From Photobacterium damselae (GTDB lineage Bacteria; Pseudomonadota; Gammaproteobacteria; Enterobacterales; Vibrionaceae), in contig NZ_PYOG01000002.1 in NCBI RefSeq assembly GCF_003026815.1, positions 186,001 to 250,000 on the forward strand: a stretch of 64,000 bases of DNA. Reading direction: 5' to 3'. Below are positions 18,303 to 27,057 of the stretch, in pieces. A program made the position numbers and the translations under genes. The notes below the pieces were generated by a model that saw only the letters and a list, made by a program, of their open reading frames with translations, was not told the DNA's origin and did not search any database. Position 1 is the stretch's first letter. Every line of letters starts with the position of its first letter.

Positions 18303-18338
18303 AAATGCCTCACTATAATAGACAATAGTGAGGCATTT
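18303..18338. terminator. Bidirectional terminator, SnoaL-like gene and AGCS symporter
   Basis: AAATGCCTCACTAT/ATAGTGAGGCATTT perfect 14-bp stem, with TCTTTT on the plus side and TTTTGTAT on the minus side. Confidence 0.9.
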
Positions 18339-18354
18339 CTTTTATCTAAACAAC

Positions 18355-19761
18355 TTACATTGCTTGTGCTGCTTGCTGTTTTTCTTGTTCACGCTCTGCT
18401 TTTAATTGGGCAAAGAATGTTTGGCTTTCAGCAATAATGACATGGCGTAAACATACCAGACCAATAAGGTTTGGAATTGCCATAAGGCCGTTAACGATGT
18501 CAGCAATAATCCAAATCATATCTAGCTTCATGAATGCACCAGCTGCGATAAGGACTAAGAAAAATAGTTTATATGGCAGAATAGCTTTTACACCAAATAG
18601 GTAAGCTACACAGCGTTCGCCGTAGTAGTTCCAGCCTAAAATAGTAGTAAACGCAAAGAACATCAAACCAATTGATACCATTAATGGACCGTAGTAGTCA
18701 GAGTTCAGACCCATAGAGAAGGCATGGGTAGTCATGGTTGCACCTGCAAGATCAGTTTGCCACGCGCCTGTTACCACTAAGGTTAAACCTGTCATCGTAC
18801 AGATAATGATGGTGTCAAAGAACGTACCTGTCATTGAAACAAGACCTTGACGAACGCTCGATTCTGTTTGGGCGGCAGCTGCTGCAATAGGTGCGCTACC
18901 TAAACCTGATTCGTTAGAAAATACACCACGAGCAATACCTGATTGAATCGCAAGCATAATACCAGCACCTAGGAAACCACCTGTTGCGGCATGACCTGTA
19001 AATGCAGACTCAATAACTAGACTAACGGCTTCTGGTAGATGAGAAACGTTAGTACCAAGTACAATTAGGCAAGCAATAATGTAAAAGCCAGCCATAAGCG
19101 GAACAACTTTACTTGCTACGCTTGAAATAGATTGAATACCACCAAGCGTTACCATTGCAACTAACACAGTTAAAATAACAACGGTAATTTCTTTTGGTAC
19201 TGAAAATGAAATTTGAGCCGCTTCTACAATCGCATTTGCTTGTGGAAAGGTACCAATACCAAAACAAGCAACACCAATGGCAAAAAGGGCAAACAGTTTT
19301 GCTAACCATTTGCTACCGACACCTTTATCTAGGTAGTACATTGGTCCACCTAGCATTTGGCCGTTAGCATCTTGTTCACGGTATTTTACCGCCAATAGAC
19401 ATTCAGCATATTTTGTTGCCATACCAAATAAAGCAGCAAGCCACATCCAAAACAGTGCGCCAGGACCACCTAATTTGATAGCGGTTGCAACGCCAACAAT
19501 ATTACCTGTACCAATAGTGGCAGATAGGGCAGTACATAGGGCTGCAAAGCTGGAAACATCACCTTCGCCTTGGGCGTCTTTATCTTTTTTACCACCGAAT
19601 ACGTAGCGTAAAGCCAGTGGTAAATAGCGGATCTGGATAAATCCTAAGCGAAAAGTAAGATACATACCCGTACCAACCAATAAGATCAGTAGTGGTGGAC
19701 CCCAAACAAGGTTATCAAATGCTTTTAAAAAACTAAAAATTGTGTCGTGTAGCGGATTCAT
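18355..19761 (-). CDS. Sodium:alanine/glycine symporter (AGCS family), riboswitch controlled
   Basis: A 468-residue inner membrane symporter of the AGCS family (DagA/AlsT/CycA-unrelated), importing alanine or glycine with sodium. It has about ten helices, the family motif ATIGTGNIVGVATAI with the sodium/substrate-site glycines, GGPGALFWMWLAALFGMATKY and SNESGLGSAPIAAAAAQT. The start at 19761 is chosen because AAAGGAGG lies just upstream; two further ATGs occur at 19764 and 19782. A tandem glycine riboswitch precedes it, which indicates that glycine is the sensed and probable transported amino acid. It is unrelated in regulation to the second AGCS gene at 46-47.6 kb. Confidence 0.9.
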   Translation of the reverse strand: MNPLHDTIFSFLKAFDNLVWGPPLLILLVGTGMYLTFRLGFIQIRYLPLALRYVFGGKKDKDAQGEGDVSSFAALCTALSATIGTGNIVGVATAIKLGGPGALFWMWLAALFGMATKYAECLLAVKYREQDANGQMLGGPMYYLDKGVGSKWLAKLFALFAIGVACFGIGTFPQANAIVEAAQISFSVPKEITVVILTVLVAMVTLGGIQSISSVASKVVPLMAGFYIIACLIVLGTNVSHLPEAVSLVIESAFTGHAATGGFLGAGIMLAIQSGIARGVFSNESGLGSAPIAAAAAQTESSVRQGLVSMTGTFFDTIIICTMTGLTLVVTGAWQTDLAGATMTTHAFSMGLNSDYYGPLMVSIGLMFFAFTTILGWNYYGERCVAYLFGVKAILPYKLFFLVLIAAGAFMKLDMIWIIADIVNGLMAIPNLIGLVCLRHVIIAESQTFFAQLKAEREQEKQQAAQAM

Positions 19762-19798
19762 CATCCCTCCTTTAAACATCAAAGGAAGAGATAAAAAA

Positions 19799-19839
19799 CA
19801 ACAGAAATAGTTGGTTACAGAAAGAAATTCTGGCTGTTG
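19799..19839 (-). terminator. Expression-platform hairpin after the glycine riboswitch
   Basis: On the minus strand CAACAG/CTGTTG arms are followed by TTTTTTATC, i.e. a conditional terminator candidate between the riboswitch and the symporter. An alternative small hairpin CAGAA/TTCTG lies inside its loop (19818-19832). Which fold forms with glycine is inferred, not seen. Confidence 0.55.
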
Positions 19840-19849
19840 ATCTTATCTC

Positions 19850-20100
19850 CTCTGTCCTTTTGCCTGAGAGTTTCACTAAACAGATTATGCTGTTTAACTT
19901 GCTCCTTCGGCGCTCGATTTAACGAGTCTCTCCAGAGGCTCCTCCAACAACAGTCCATACCCTTATTCAATAGAACTAGGGTGCCTGAAAGATTTACACA
20001 CGAGTATTTTCATGAAAAAAATAGGCTCGGTTGCTTACTTCTTCGGCGGGCGTTTATGGCTTTCATTAGTTTGAAAGTCCTCGCCGCTCTCCTGCTGTCT
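19850..20100 (-). ncRNA. Tandem glycine riboswitch (two aptamers)
   Basis: Read on the minus strand there are two consecutive gcvT-type aptamers. Aptamer 1 begins with GGAGAGCGGCGAGG (20087-20092 for GGAGAG), continues with CGCCGAAGAAGTAAGC and closes with CTTTCAGGC (19983-19991). Aptamer 2 begins GGAGAGAC (19926-19933), has CGCCGAAGGAGCAAG and closes with ACTCTCAGGCAAAAGGACAG (around 19862-19870). These are the conserved cores of the glycine riboswitch, which is known to occur in tandem ahead of this symporter in Vibrio cholerae. It controls the AGCS gene just downstream. Transporter-linked glycine riboswitches are generally expected to lower expression at high glycine. Confidence 0.95.
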
Positions 20101-20193
20101 TCATCGGAACTCAAATTACGGCAGCAATATTAGGGGATAAAAATGTGATTGTCAGCAAAAAAATGAGGTATTTTTTAAAAAATTTTTTTGAAT

Positions 20194-20229
20194 AAAAAAA
20201 GCGCTACAAACATGGAAAGCGCTTTTTTC
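20194..20229. terminator. Terminator of the chitinase-like gene
   Basis: AAAAAAGCGCT/AGCGCTTTTTT stem with A/T tails on both sides, 38 bases after the minus-strand stop. Confidence 0.85.
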
Positions 20230-20266
20230 ATAAATGGAAATATCGGTGGTAAGAATAAATACTGTA

Positions 20267-21577
20267 TTATCGATTTAATTCTGTCGATATTAGCTCAATA
20301 AGTTGATTATCTTTATCTGCAGTAATCTCCCAAGTGAAAATACCACCAAGTCGATTTTGTTTGACATAATCAGTTTTTGCTTTGATTGAACGCTGATCAT
20401 CAAAAGTAATAAATTCTTTTTTTGTGGGATGATAAAGTACGGCGGCTTGAGCCTGTTCATCATAATAGTACTGATAGCCAAGTTTAGGATTATTGAGCAG
20501 ATGAGTGGCAATATCTTGATAGGTGAAATAGCCCGGATCATCAAGATCTGATCCTTTTTTTAAGCCGCTTTGACTCGTCAATCCCTCTAGTGTGTTTGGA
20601 GTGAAATCCTCAACTTGTTGCCAACCTCGGCCATAAAATGGAACGCCGACAATGATTTGTTGATGTGATACACCTCGCTGTAACAATGCATTGACTTGCT
20701 GATCGACTGAGACCTGATTTGGGGTTTTGTTCGTTGCAAATAAATTAGCATGGTGGCCAACGATATTTTCCCAACCGCCGAGAAAATCATAACTCATTAA
20801 GAATATGTGATCTAAATACTGAGCGACTTGTGGCCAGTCAATATTGTTAATATTCTTATTACTTGCACTCACTGCCGCAGAAAGCTCGTATTGTCGATGA
20901 TGTTTCAGAGATAGAGTTTCTAAACCATGATCTAATTCTTTAAGTAAGGCTGTAAACCCTATTTTTTCTTGGTCAAGATTATCTTTGCCTTTACCTGATA
21001 ACCCATTTCCTCCGGGATATTCCCAATCAAGTTGAATACCACCAAAAAATGGATAACGTTCTAGTAAGTCTATGGCGCTCACAACGAAGTTCTTACGATA
21101 GGTTGGATTAATTACAACGGTATGAAAAGGCTCTGATAGGGTCCAACCGCCAAAACTGGGTAAAACAACCAACTCTGGATCTGCTTTAACTAGCGCACTT
21201 AATTGACCAAAATTTCCTTTGTATCTCACTTTGTAGTCTGTTTTGCCTGGGAGCTGTTTTTGTAATGCGGCAAAGTTATCAACAATAACGGCTGTTCCGG
21301 TTGGTTTTCCTCGGCATTGCTGAGCCATTATTTTCTGAATATTAGCTGGAGAAGCTGAGTGAGGTCCACAAACGCCCAAAAAAGCATAAATAACATGAGT
21401 TAATTTGTCTGTAGGAATTGATCCTGCTGAGTAACTTTTTCTTGGATTATAAACTTTCCAATCTGGGTAGTAGGCCGCTATGACAGGTTTTGTCGTTTGT
21501 ATTTCTTCAGCCTGAACAACAGATGAAAACAATATGGTTGAAAGAAGAGTGAGTACTACAGGCTTTACTTGATTCAT
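20267..21577 (-). CDS. Secreted GH18 chitinase-like protein with altered active-site motif
   Basis: A 436-residue glycoside hydrolase family 18 protein with signal peptide MNQVKPVVLTLLSTILFSSVVQA, so secreted or periplasmic. GH18 landmarks are present: AAYYPDW at strand 1, LPSFGGWTLS at strand 3, the catalytic segment GGIQLDWEYPGG, LMSYDFLGGW, GVPFYGRGW and GGIFTWEITAD. In the usual DGxDxDxE motif the first Asp is Gly179 and the middle Asp is Gln182; Asp184 and the acid Glu186 remain. A chitinase insertion domain is suggested by residues 290-360. Carbohydrate-binding modules are absent. Activity may be weak, altered or lectin-like. It is divergent from an AraC regulator. Confidence 0.85.
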   Translation of the reverse strand: MNQVKPVVLTLLSTILFSSVVQAEEIQTTKPVIAAYYPDWKVYNPRKSYSAGSIPTDKLTHVIYAFLGVCGPHSASPANIQKIMAQQCRGKPTGTAVIVDNFAALQKQLPGKTDYKVRYKGNFGQLSALVKADPELVVLPSFGGWTLSEPFHTVVINPTYRKNFVVSAIDLLERYPFFGGIQLDWEYPGGNGLSGKGKDNLDQEKIGFTALLKELDHGLETLSLKHHRQYELSAAVSASNKNINNIDWPQVAQYLDHIFLMSYDFLGGWENIVGHHANLFATNKTPNQVSVDQQVNALLQRGVSHQQIIVGVPFYGRGWQQVEDFTPNTLEGLTSQSGLKKGSDLDDPGYFTYQDIATHLLNNPKLGYQYYYDEQAQAAVLYHPTKKEFITFDDQRSIKAKTDYVKQNRLGGIFTWEITADKDNQLIELISTELNR

Positions 21578-22029
21578 ACTATTTTGAGTTGAAAAGAGAA
21601 TTATAAGGTTATTTTAACGTTCATTTTTTATCATAGGATCATCAAGAAATTAGAGGTTGATGAGGTTCACAGACTTATTTCTCTTCTATTAAAAATGGGT
21701 TGAATTGGTAAAAATTTACAAAATAAAAATAATAAAACGCCTAATTTTTAGACCGATTAATTATGATAAGTAAGTTTTGAAATAATATTTTGCTATAAAA
21801 ATGGCGCTTTATATATGCAATAAAATATTATGAATATTGTTTATTCTATTGATTTAATTGAAGTCTTATTGATGAGACTCTTTTATCTATTCAAATAGTA
21901 AGATCTTCAATGAATTGGCAAAAATAAACATTCACTCACAAAATTATCTATAGGCTAAAAAGGAATTATTTAATCATAAGTAATGGGATTCTCACAATGG
22001 CAGATGGGTAGACTTAAATAGGTGACGAT
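21578..22029. other. Divergent AT-rich regulatory region, chitinase-like gene and AraC gene
   Basis: 452 bases with no gene between two divergent starts. Very A+T-rich with many T and A tracts. It must hold both promoters, but I see no clear -35/-10 pair or palindrome that I would name. Confidence 0.4.
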
Positions 22030-22734
22030 GTGATTTGGGTTAACTGTACGCATAGCGATAAACACTGTGAAGCAAAAGAAAACTTACGGCAGCTACACAA
22101 TTTTAAAGATGTTTCGCCTTTTGAGTTACTTGCTTCTATGACGGGTAAAGAATTGGTATTTTTGGAGATCAAAGATTCTTCTTCTGATGGATTTACGTTA
22201 TTAAAAGCGATACGTAACCGTTATCCATCTACCAAAGTGATTGTGGTATACCATAAGTTAGATTCTGAATTAGCATTAAACGTGTTAAGAGCAGGGGGAG
22301 AAGATATTCTACCTGCGAGTTCTAATCGTCAGCAGTTAGAGTCTTGTTTTACTCGGTTGCACACTCATGATGTAGAAGATGAAATAACTCAAGATATCAG
22401 TGAGAGAGAAGAGCCGCTACGACCAGCTCTTAAGATTATTGATGAAAATCTTAGCTCACCTTTGCGGGAAGAAGATTTAGCTGCTGCTTGTCACTATTCT
22501 CCAACCTACTTTTCACGCCTCTTTCACAGTGTTATGGGGGTAACCCTCAAACAGTATATTATTAAAAAACGGTTAGATATGGCTTGTGGTCTTCTTAGTG
22601 CAGACAAAGAAAAGATTGCAGTTATTGCTCTGACAACCGGATTTAAGGATGTGTCGTACTTCTCCCGGGTGTTTAAAAAGCATCTTGGTTGCTCCCCAGG
22701 AGAATTTCGTACTCGAAAACAACGGTTAACTTAG
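22030..22734 (+). CDS. AraC-family regulator with degenerate receiver domain
   Basis: A 234-residue regulator. Residues about 40-108 look like a response-regulator receiver (LVFLEIKDSSSDGFTLLKAIR, VIVVYHKLDSELALNVLRAGGEDIL), but the phospho-acceptor position has Glu46 instead of Asp and the conserved Lys is missing. Residues 130-232 form two AraC helix-turn-helix units, ending with FKDVSYFSRVFKKHLGCSPGEFR. The domain order matches AraC-type response regulators, but phosphorylation seems impossible. It starts with GTG, with AGGTGA just upstream. It is divergent from the chitinase-like gene and its 3' end overlaps the convergent RND gene by nine bases. Confidence 0.82.
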   Translation: MIWVNCTHSDKHCEAKENLRQLHNFKDVSPFELLASMTGKELVFLEIKDSSSDGFTLLKAIRNRYPSTKVIVVYHKLDSELALNVLRAGGEDILPASSNRQQLESCFTRLHTHDVEDEITQDISEREEPLRPALKIIDENLSSPLREEDLAAACHYSPTYFSRLFHSVMGVTLKQYIIKKRLDMACGLLSADKEKIAVIALTTGFKDVSYFSRVFKKHLGCSPGEFRTRKQRLT

Positions 22735-25700
22735 CGCCTTTTTGTTAATGGTAAGTTTTCGATGCTTCACTAAGATACAGTACATAGCTGGGACAAAATA
22801 AAATGATAAGAGGGTGGTGAGCAGCGTCCCCCCAGCAATCGCAACGGCAAACGGTGGCCAAAATCCACCTCCAGCCAGTATCAGAGGAAGAAAGCCTCCT
22901 ACAGTCGTTATTGTGGTAGAGGTGATGTGGCGAGTGCAACTCATTGTGCCTGAAACTACTGCTGTAATATTTCCCTCTCTTGCTGCTGGGTCGGCTTTAA
23001 ATTCCGATAGAATGACGATAGCGGCGTTAATGGCTAAACCGATCAAACCGAGCAGGGCAATAATGACGGTAAAACCAAATGGATATTGAAAAACCCATAC
23101 CGACAGCAAGCCAAGACCTGCTGCAAGAGCACTAACCGCAAAAATAATCATGCTGAGTCTAAATGAGTTAAATGACACGACGACCACCATAATCATTAAG
23201 GTAATAACTAAGGATAGGTTAGCCAGAAGGTTATTGACTGATTCATCTCGTTCTGCAGATTCACCTCCAATATCAATTTTATAACCAACAGGTAATGTTT
23301 TTTGGTATTGGCTTAACTCCTGCTCTATCTGATTCAAAACCGTTTGTGGCAATACATCTGCAATTAAATACCCTTCAATAGTATTTACTCGGTTACCATT
23401 TCTTCGTGTAATTGCACCAAGGCTTGGCTCCAATTGTAAATCGGCAATGGCGGATAATGGTAACCCAATGGCTTGATTTACATTGGTTATTGGCAACAAA
23501 AGATTATTTAAATGACTGAGATTTTCTCTTTGGCTATCAGCAACCCGAACTCGAATTGGAATCTCTTCTTGTCCTTGGATAACGCTACCATTATTTTGTC
23601 CAATTAAGGTTGCTTGTAGCAGTTTCGCAACTTGTGTTAAAGATAAACCACTTAGCTGACTGGCTTCTTCATTGACCGAGACAGCCACTTTTGGCAATCC
23701 AAATTGCAACGTTGATCGAGTCTCTGTTATGGCTGGATGTTTAGCTAAAATTAAGCGTAATTGATCACCAATTTGCTTAAGTTGGTTGAGATCGTTTCCT
23801 TGGACGCGAAGCTCGATTGGAGCATTGAAAGGGGGGCCTTGCTCCAGCTTTCTGACCAATATTTGCGCTTGGGGATAATCGATAGGTAATTGTTGCTGCA
23901 ACGTTTTAATCATGCGATTAGCCGCGTTAAAGTCAGATGCGGTCACCATGGCTTGAGCAAAATTGTTCGCTCCTTTTTGCATTCCTACCATATTGTAGTA
24001 AAACGAAGGTACATTGCCTCCTACCACCCACTGGACTTGTTCAATATCTGAGTATTGATGCAATGTACTATCCAGTTGTTGAACAAATTCTTGGGTATGA
24101 TAAATACTGCTTTGAGGTGATAGATACACTTGTATTTCAAACATATCTCGATCTGACGGTGGAAAAAATTGCTCAGTCAGTTGTGATGCCCCTACAAACC
24201 CTAATAACGGTAACAGAAGACTGAGTAGAACCGTTTTGAGTGGATGATTAACACTCCATACCAATGTTTTTTCAAAACGGCAACTCAGCGAAGGTAAGGT
24301 GATCCCGGTATGGTACCAAGCAGAAGAGGGTTCTTTTTTAGGTAAGAATCGACCGGCAAGGCCTGCGACAATGGTGTGGGCAATAAGATAAGAACCAGCA
24401 AGAGAAAACGATACGGTGAGCGCGATAGCACCAACAAATTCTCCTGCAGCTCCTGGCATTAAAATGATCGGCATAAAGGCTAAAATGGTAGTTAACGTTG
24501 AGCCGAGCAGGGGTAACCAAAGATGGCGCCGAGCCTTATAAGCAGATTCTATTTTCTTCGCCCCTAAATGACGGTAATGAGCAATGGTATCAACCATCAC
24601 AATAGCATTATCGACCATAATTCCTAACGCAACAATTAAACCTGTTACCGACATTTGGTTAATAGGAATATTGGTGTATTTCATTAGCGCAAGGGTTAAT
24701 AAACTGGTTAATGGTAGAGACAGCGCGACAATAAAAGCTGAACGAGCACCAAGAGTAAGTAGTAATACAAATAAAATAATAATAAAACCGAGCAGTAGAT
24801 TACCCATAAGTTCTGATAGTCGTTGTTGGGTATAACCTTGTTGCTCAAAGAGGACTTTAGCTTTGATATTATGTGGTAATTGTTGCTGAAATTGCTCGAT
24901 TATTTGATGCGCTTTCTTACTCCATTGATCGACTCTTAACTGAGGTTGCATTCGAGCGGCAATGATTATGTTGGGTTGCAACTTATTATGGTTCTGAGTT
25001 AACGCGATTTCATCCATTGGGTAAGACGGTTGATGGGTGACAGTTGCAATATCTCTTAGTCGAATAACATGACCATTAGAATCAACCAGAACAGGAACCT
25101 GCTTAACGCGATCTAGAGAATCTAAGCTATCGGAGACTTCTATTGTAAAGTTAGCGGATGGGCTGATCAGTCTACCGGCTGCATTTTTTGCATCTGCGTT
25201 AGCTATAGCCTCAGATAGAGTTGCTGCTGAACGTTTGAGGCTAGTGGCAATAGTGGGGTCGATAGAGACTAATATTTCTTCGTCAATTAAACCATATTCA
25301 TCCACGAACTCCGTTCCAGATAAATTACGTAAACGATGGCTAAGTTCTTTTGCATAGCGTCTAAGTGTGACCAGATTGATTTCGCTTTCATGATCCCAAC
25401 TAAGAGCTACGATCATGGTAAAAGCATAACTGTGATCGCTATCTAACTCCGGAGATAATGTCCCTGCGGGCAGTTGAGGTTCGATGTCGGTTAACTTATC
25501 TCGAACCAATGACCAAACGGGTTCTGAATCTAAGATTGTATCTTGTAATTCGATGCTTACAACCGAAATACCGGGGCGAGAGGTTGAAGTTATAAGTGCG
25601 ATTTCATCGAGTTGGCGTAACTGGTTTTCAATCTTTTCTGTGACTAAAGACTCCACACGCTCTGTAGTTGCTCCGGGCAGTACTGTTGTAATAGTCGCAT

Positions 25701-25821
25701 TACGGTTACGAATAATGGGATCTTCTGCTCTTGGTAACGACATTAGTGCAGAGATTCCACTCACAATAATAATGGCAATAAAAAGGGTTAATAAGCGGCT
25801 GTTCGCCAGAATCTTATTCAT
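22726..25821 (-). CDS. RND efflux permease
   Basis: A 1031-residue inner membrane proton-driven exporter of the AcrB/HAE superfamily, with twelve predicted helices and two large periplasmic loops. Helix 4 carries GIMVDNAIVMVD (one of the two proton-relay Asp residues of AcrB is Asn here); helix 10 reads GLIGLAINAAIVILSEF, without the AcrB lysine. This suggests a distant HAE subfamily. The start at 25821 (MNKILANS) overlaps the adaptor gene by eight bases; an upstream frame start would run deep into it. No outer membrane channel gene is nearby, so a TolC-type partner is expected elsewhere. Confidence 0.9.
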   Translation of the reverse strand: MNKILANSRLLTLFIAIIIVSGISALMSLPRAEDPIIRNRNATITTVLPGATTERVESLVTEKIENQLRQLDEIALITSTSRPGISVVSIELQDTILDSEPVWSLVRDKLTDIEPQLPAGTLSPELDSDHSYAFTMIVALSWDHESEINLVTLRRYAKELSHRLRNLSGTEFVDEYGLIDEEILVSIDPTIATSLKRSAATLSEAIANADAKNAAGRLISPSANFTIEVSDSLDSLDRVKQVPVLVDSNGHVIRLRDIATVTHQPSYPMDEIALTQNHNKLQPNIIIAARMQPQLRVDQWSKKAHQIIEQFQQQLPHNIKAKVLFEQQGYTQQRLSELMGNLLLGFIIILFVLLLTLGARSAFIVALSLPLTSLLTLALMKYTNIPINQMSVTGLIVALGIMVDNAIVMVDTIAHYRHLGAKKIESAYKARRHLWLPLLGSTLTTILAFMPIILMPGAAGEFVGAIALTVSFSLAGSYLIAHTIVAGLAGRFLPKKEPSSAWYHTGITLPSLSCRFEKTLVWSVNHPLKTVLLSLLLPLLGFVGASQLTEQFFPPSDRDMFEIQVYLSPQSSIYHTQEFVQQLDSTLHQYSDIEQVQWVVGGNVPSFYYNMVGMQKGANNFAQAMVTASDFNAANRMIKTLQQQLPIDYPQAQILVRKLEQGPPFNAPIELRVQGNDLNQLKQIGDQLRLILAKHPAITETRSTLQFGLPKVAVSVNEEASQLSGLSLTQVAKLLQATLIGQNNGSVIQGQEEIPIRVRVADSQRENLSHLNNLLLPITNVNQAIGLPLSAIADLQLEPSLGAITRRNGNRVNTIEGYLIADVLPQTVLNQIEQELSQYQKTLPVGYKIDIGGESAERDESVNNLLANLSLVITLMIMVVVVSFNSFRLSMIIFAVSALAAGLGLLSVWVFQYPFGFTVIIALLGLIGLAINAAIVILSEFKADPAAREGNITAVVSGTMSCTRHITSTTITTVGGFLPLILAGGGFWPPFAVAIAGGTLLTTLLSFYFVPAMYCILVKHRKLTINKKALS

Positions 25822-26905
25822 TATTTTTACCCTTTGGCTGCAATGCTGTTTCAACCTCTTGGCCTGCAACAACGCGATGTAAACCATCCGCTACAATCTG
25901 CTCGTGGGGGTGAATCGCTCCTGTAATATAGGCGTCAGTACCATTAGCAAAAATCACTTTGACGGTACGCCGCTCTAAAATTTGATGATTTTTGTCAGAC
26001 TTTGGCACAATTGCCATAACGGTCCAGACGCCACGCAGCCCTTCAGTTAACGCAGTAAGAGGGATCCAATACCCATTTTGTTGCTGGTGATCTTGGTATG
26101 TTAGATAGGCTAACTCTCCTGTTAGAAGAGGCGCTTGAAGAGCAAAGCGAAGCTCGACAGTACGAGAGTTAAGGTCAATACTCGCTCCTGGGTTTAATAA
26201 TTGAGCCGGGTAGAGCTTGTTATTGATACGTATTTGCCAGCTAGGTTGGTTTAAAATCTGCGTCATATATTTCGCAGGAACCCCGATGTGAGCTTCGGTT
26301 AGATCATTTGCAAGCAAGGTAAAAGTGGGGGTTCCAATATTAATAACATCACCTTGAGAGACAAAACGTTCACTAATTTTGCCATTATAAGGCGCTCGAA
26401 TTGTGGATTTGGTCAGTTTTAACTGGTTGGCTGCTAAGGTTGCATGTAATTGACTCAAATTGGCTAGCAAGGCTTTTCGTTGGCTTTGAAGCGAGTCAAT
26501 TTCTGACGCAGCGCTAAATCCTTTCGCTTGTAAAGTTTGCTGTCGAGCTAAATTAGTATTAATAAGATCTAATTGCGCCTGAAACTGTTGCTGCTGAGCG
26601 AATAGTTGCTGCTTTTCTGTTTGTAACAGGTCGGTATCGAGTTCGAGAAGTGGTGTGCCTGCCGTAACATTTCTTCCTACATCTACTAAGATACGTTTTA
26701 CTTTACCGTTTAGCTCCGAGCCTAAACTTGTTTGCTGTTTTGCTTGAATGAATCCAACAAACTCTCGTGGAATTTGGTAACTGGTTTGAGGCTCTAGTTG
26801 AAGGCCGTTAATGAGTAAAGGGGATTTTAGTTCAGATGCGAATGCCACATTTTGTAACATAACGCTGCATACGAGCCATAGATGAATATATAAACGGTAA
26901 TACAT
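25814..26905 (-). CDS. RND efflux periplasmic adaptor (membrane fusion protein)
   Basis: A 363-residue HlyD/AcrA-type adaptor linking the RND pump to an outer membrane channel. A signal peptide ends near AFASE. The halves of the lipoyl domain are GKVKRILVDVGRNVTAGTPLLELD and STIRAPYNGKISERFVSQGD, separated by a coiled-coil hairpin (residues about 95-160, rich in Gln and Leu). A beta-barrel and a membrane-proximal domain follow. The signal peptide has no lipobox cysteine, so it is not lipid-anchored. Its stop overlaps the permease start, so the pair is one operon, divergent from the TetR gene. Confidence 0.9.
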   Translation of the reverse strand: MYYRLYIHLWLVCSVMLQNVAFASELKSPLLINGLQLEPQTSYQIPREFVGFIQAKQQTSLGSELNGKVKRILVDVGRNVTAGTPLLELDTDLLQTEKQQLFAQQQQFQAQLDLINTNLARQQTLQAKGFSAASEIDSLQSQRKALLANLSQLHATLAANQLKLTKSTIRAPYNGKISERFVSQGDVINIGTPTFTLLANDLTEAHIGVPAKYMTQILNQPSWQIRINNKLYPAQLLNPGASIDLNSRTVELRFALQAPLLTGELAYLTYQDHQQQNGYWIPLTALTEGLRGVWTVMAIVPKSDKNHQILERRTVKVIFANGTDAYITGAIHPHEQIVADGLHRVVAGQEVETALQPKGKNNE

Positions 26906-26978
26906 CGTAGGTGTTATTCCTTACGTGGCAAAAGAAGTATATAAGAAAGTGTTACTTGAGTTGAAAATTAATCCAACA

Positions 26979-26997
26979 AAACTAGACTGTCCAGTTT
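26979..26997. promoter_or_regulatory. Near-perfect palindromic operator between tetR and the RND operon
   Basis: AAACTAGACTGTCCAGTTT: nine-base arms around a central T, with eight of nine pairs matching. It lies 61 bases before the TetR start and 74 before the adaptor start, so one bound repressor could control both directions. TetR proteins typically bind such odd-centred palindromes. Confidence 0.75.
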
Positions 26998-27057
26998 GAT
27001 TGTATTAAAAATTGTGACAGTGAGTAAAAATTAGATCTTGATTAGAATTTTAGGAAA

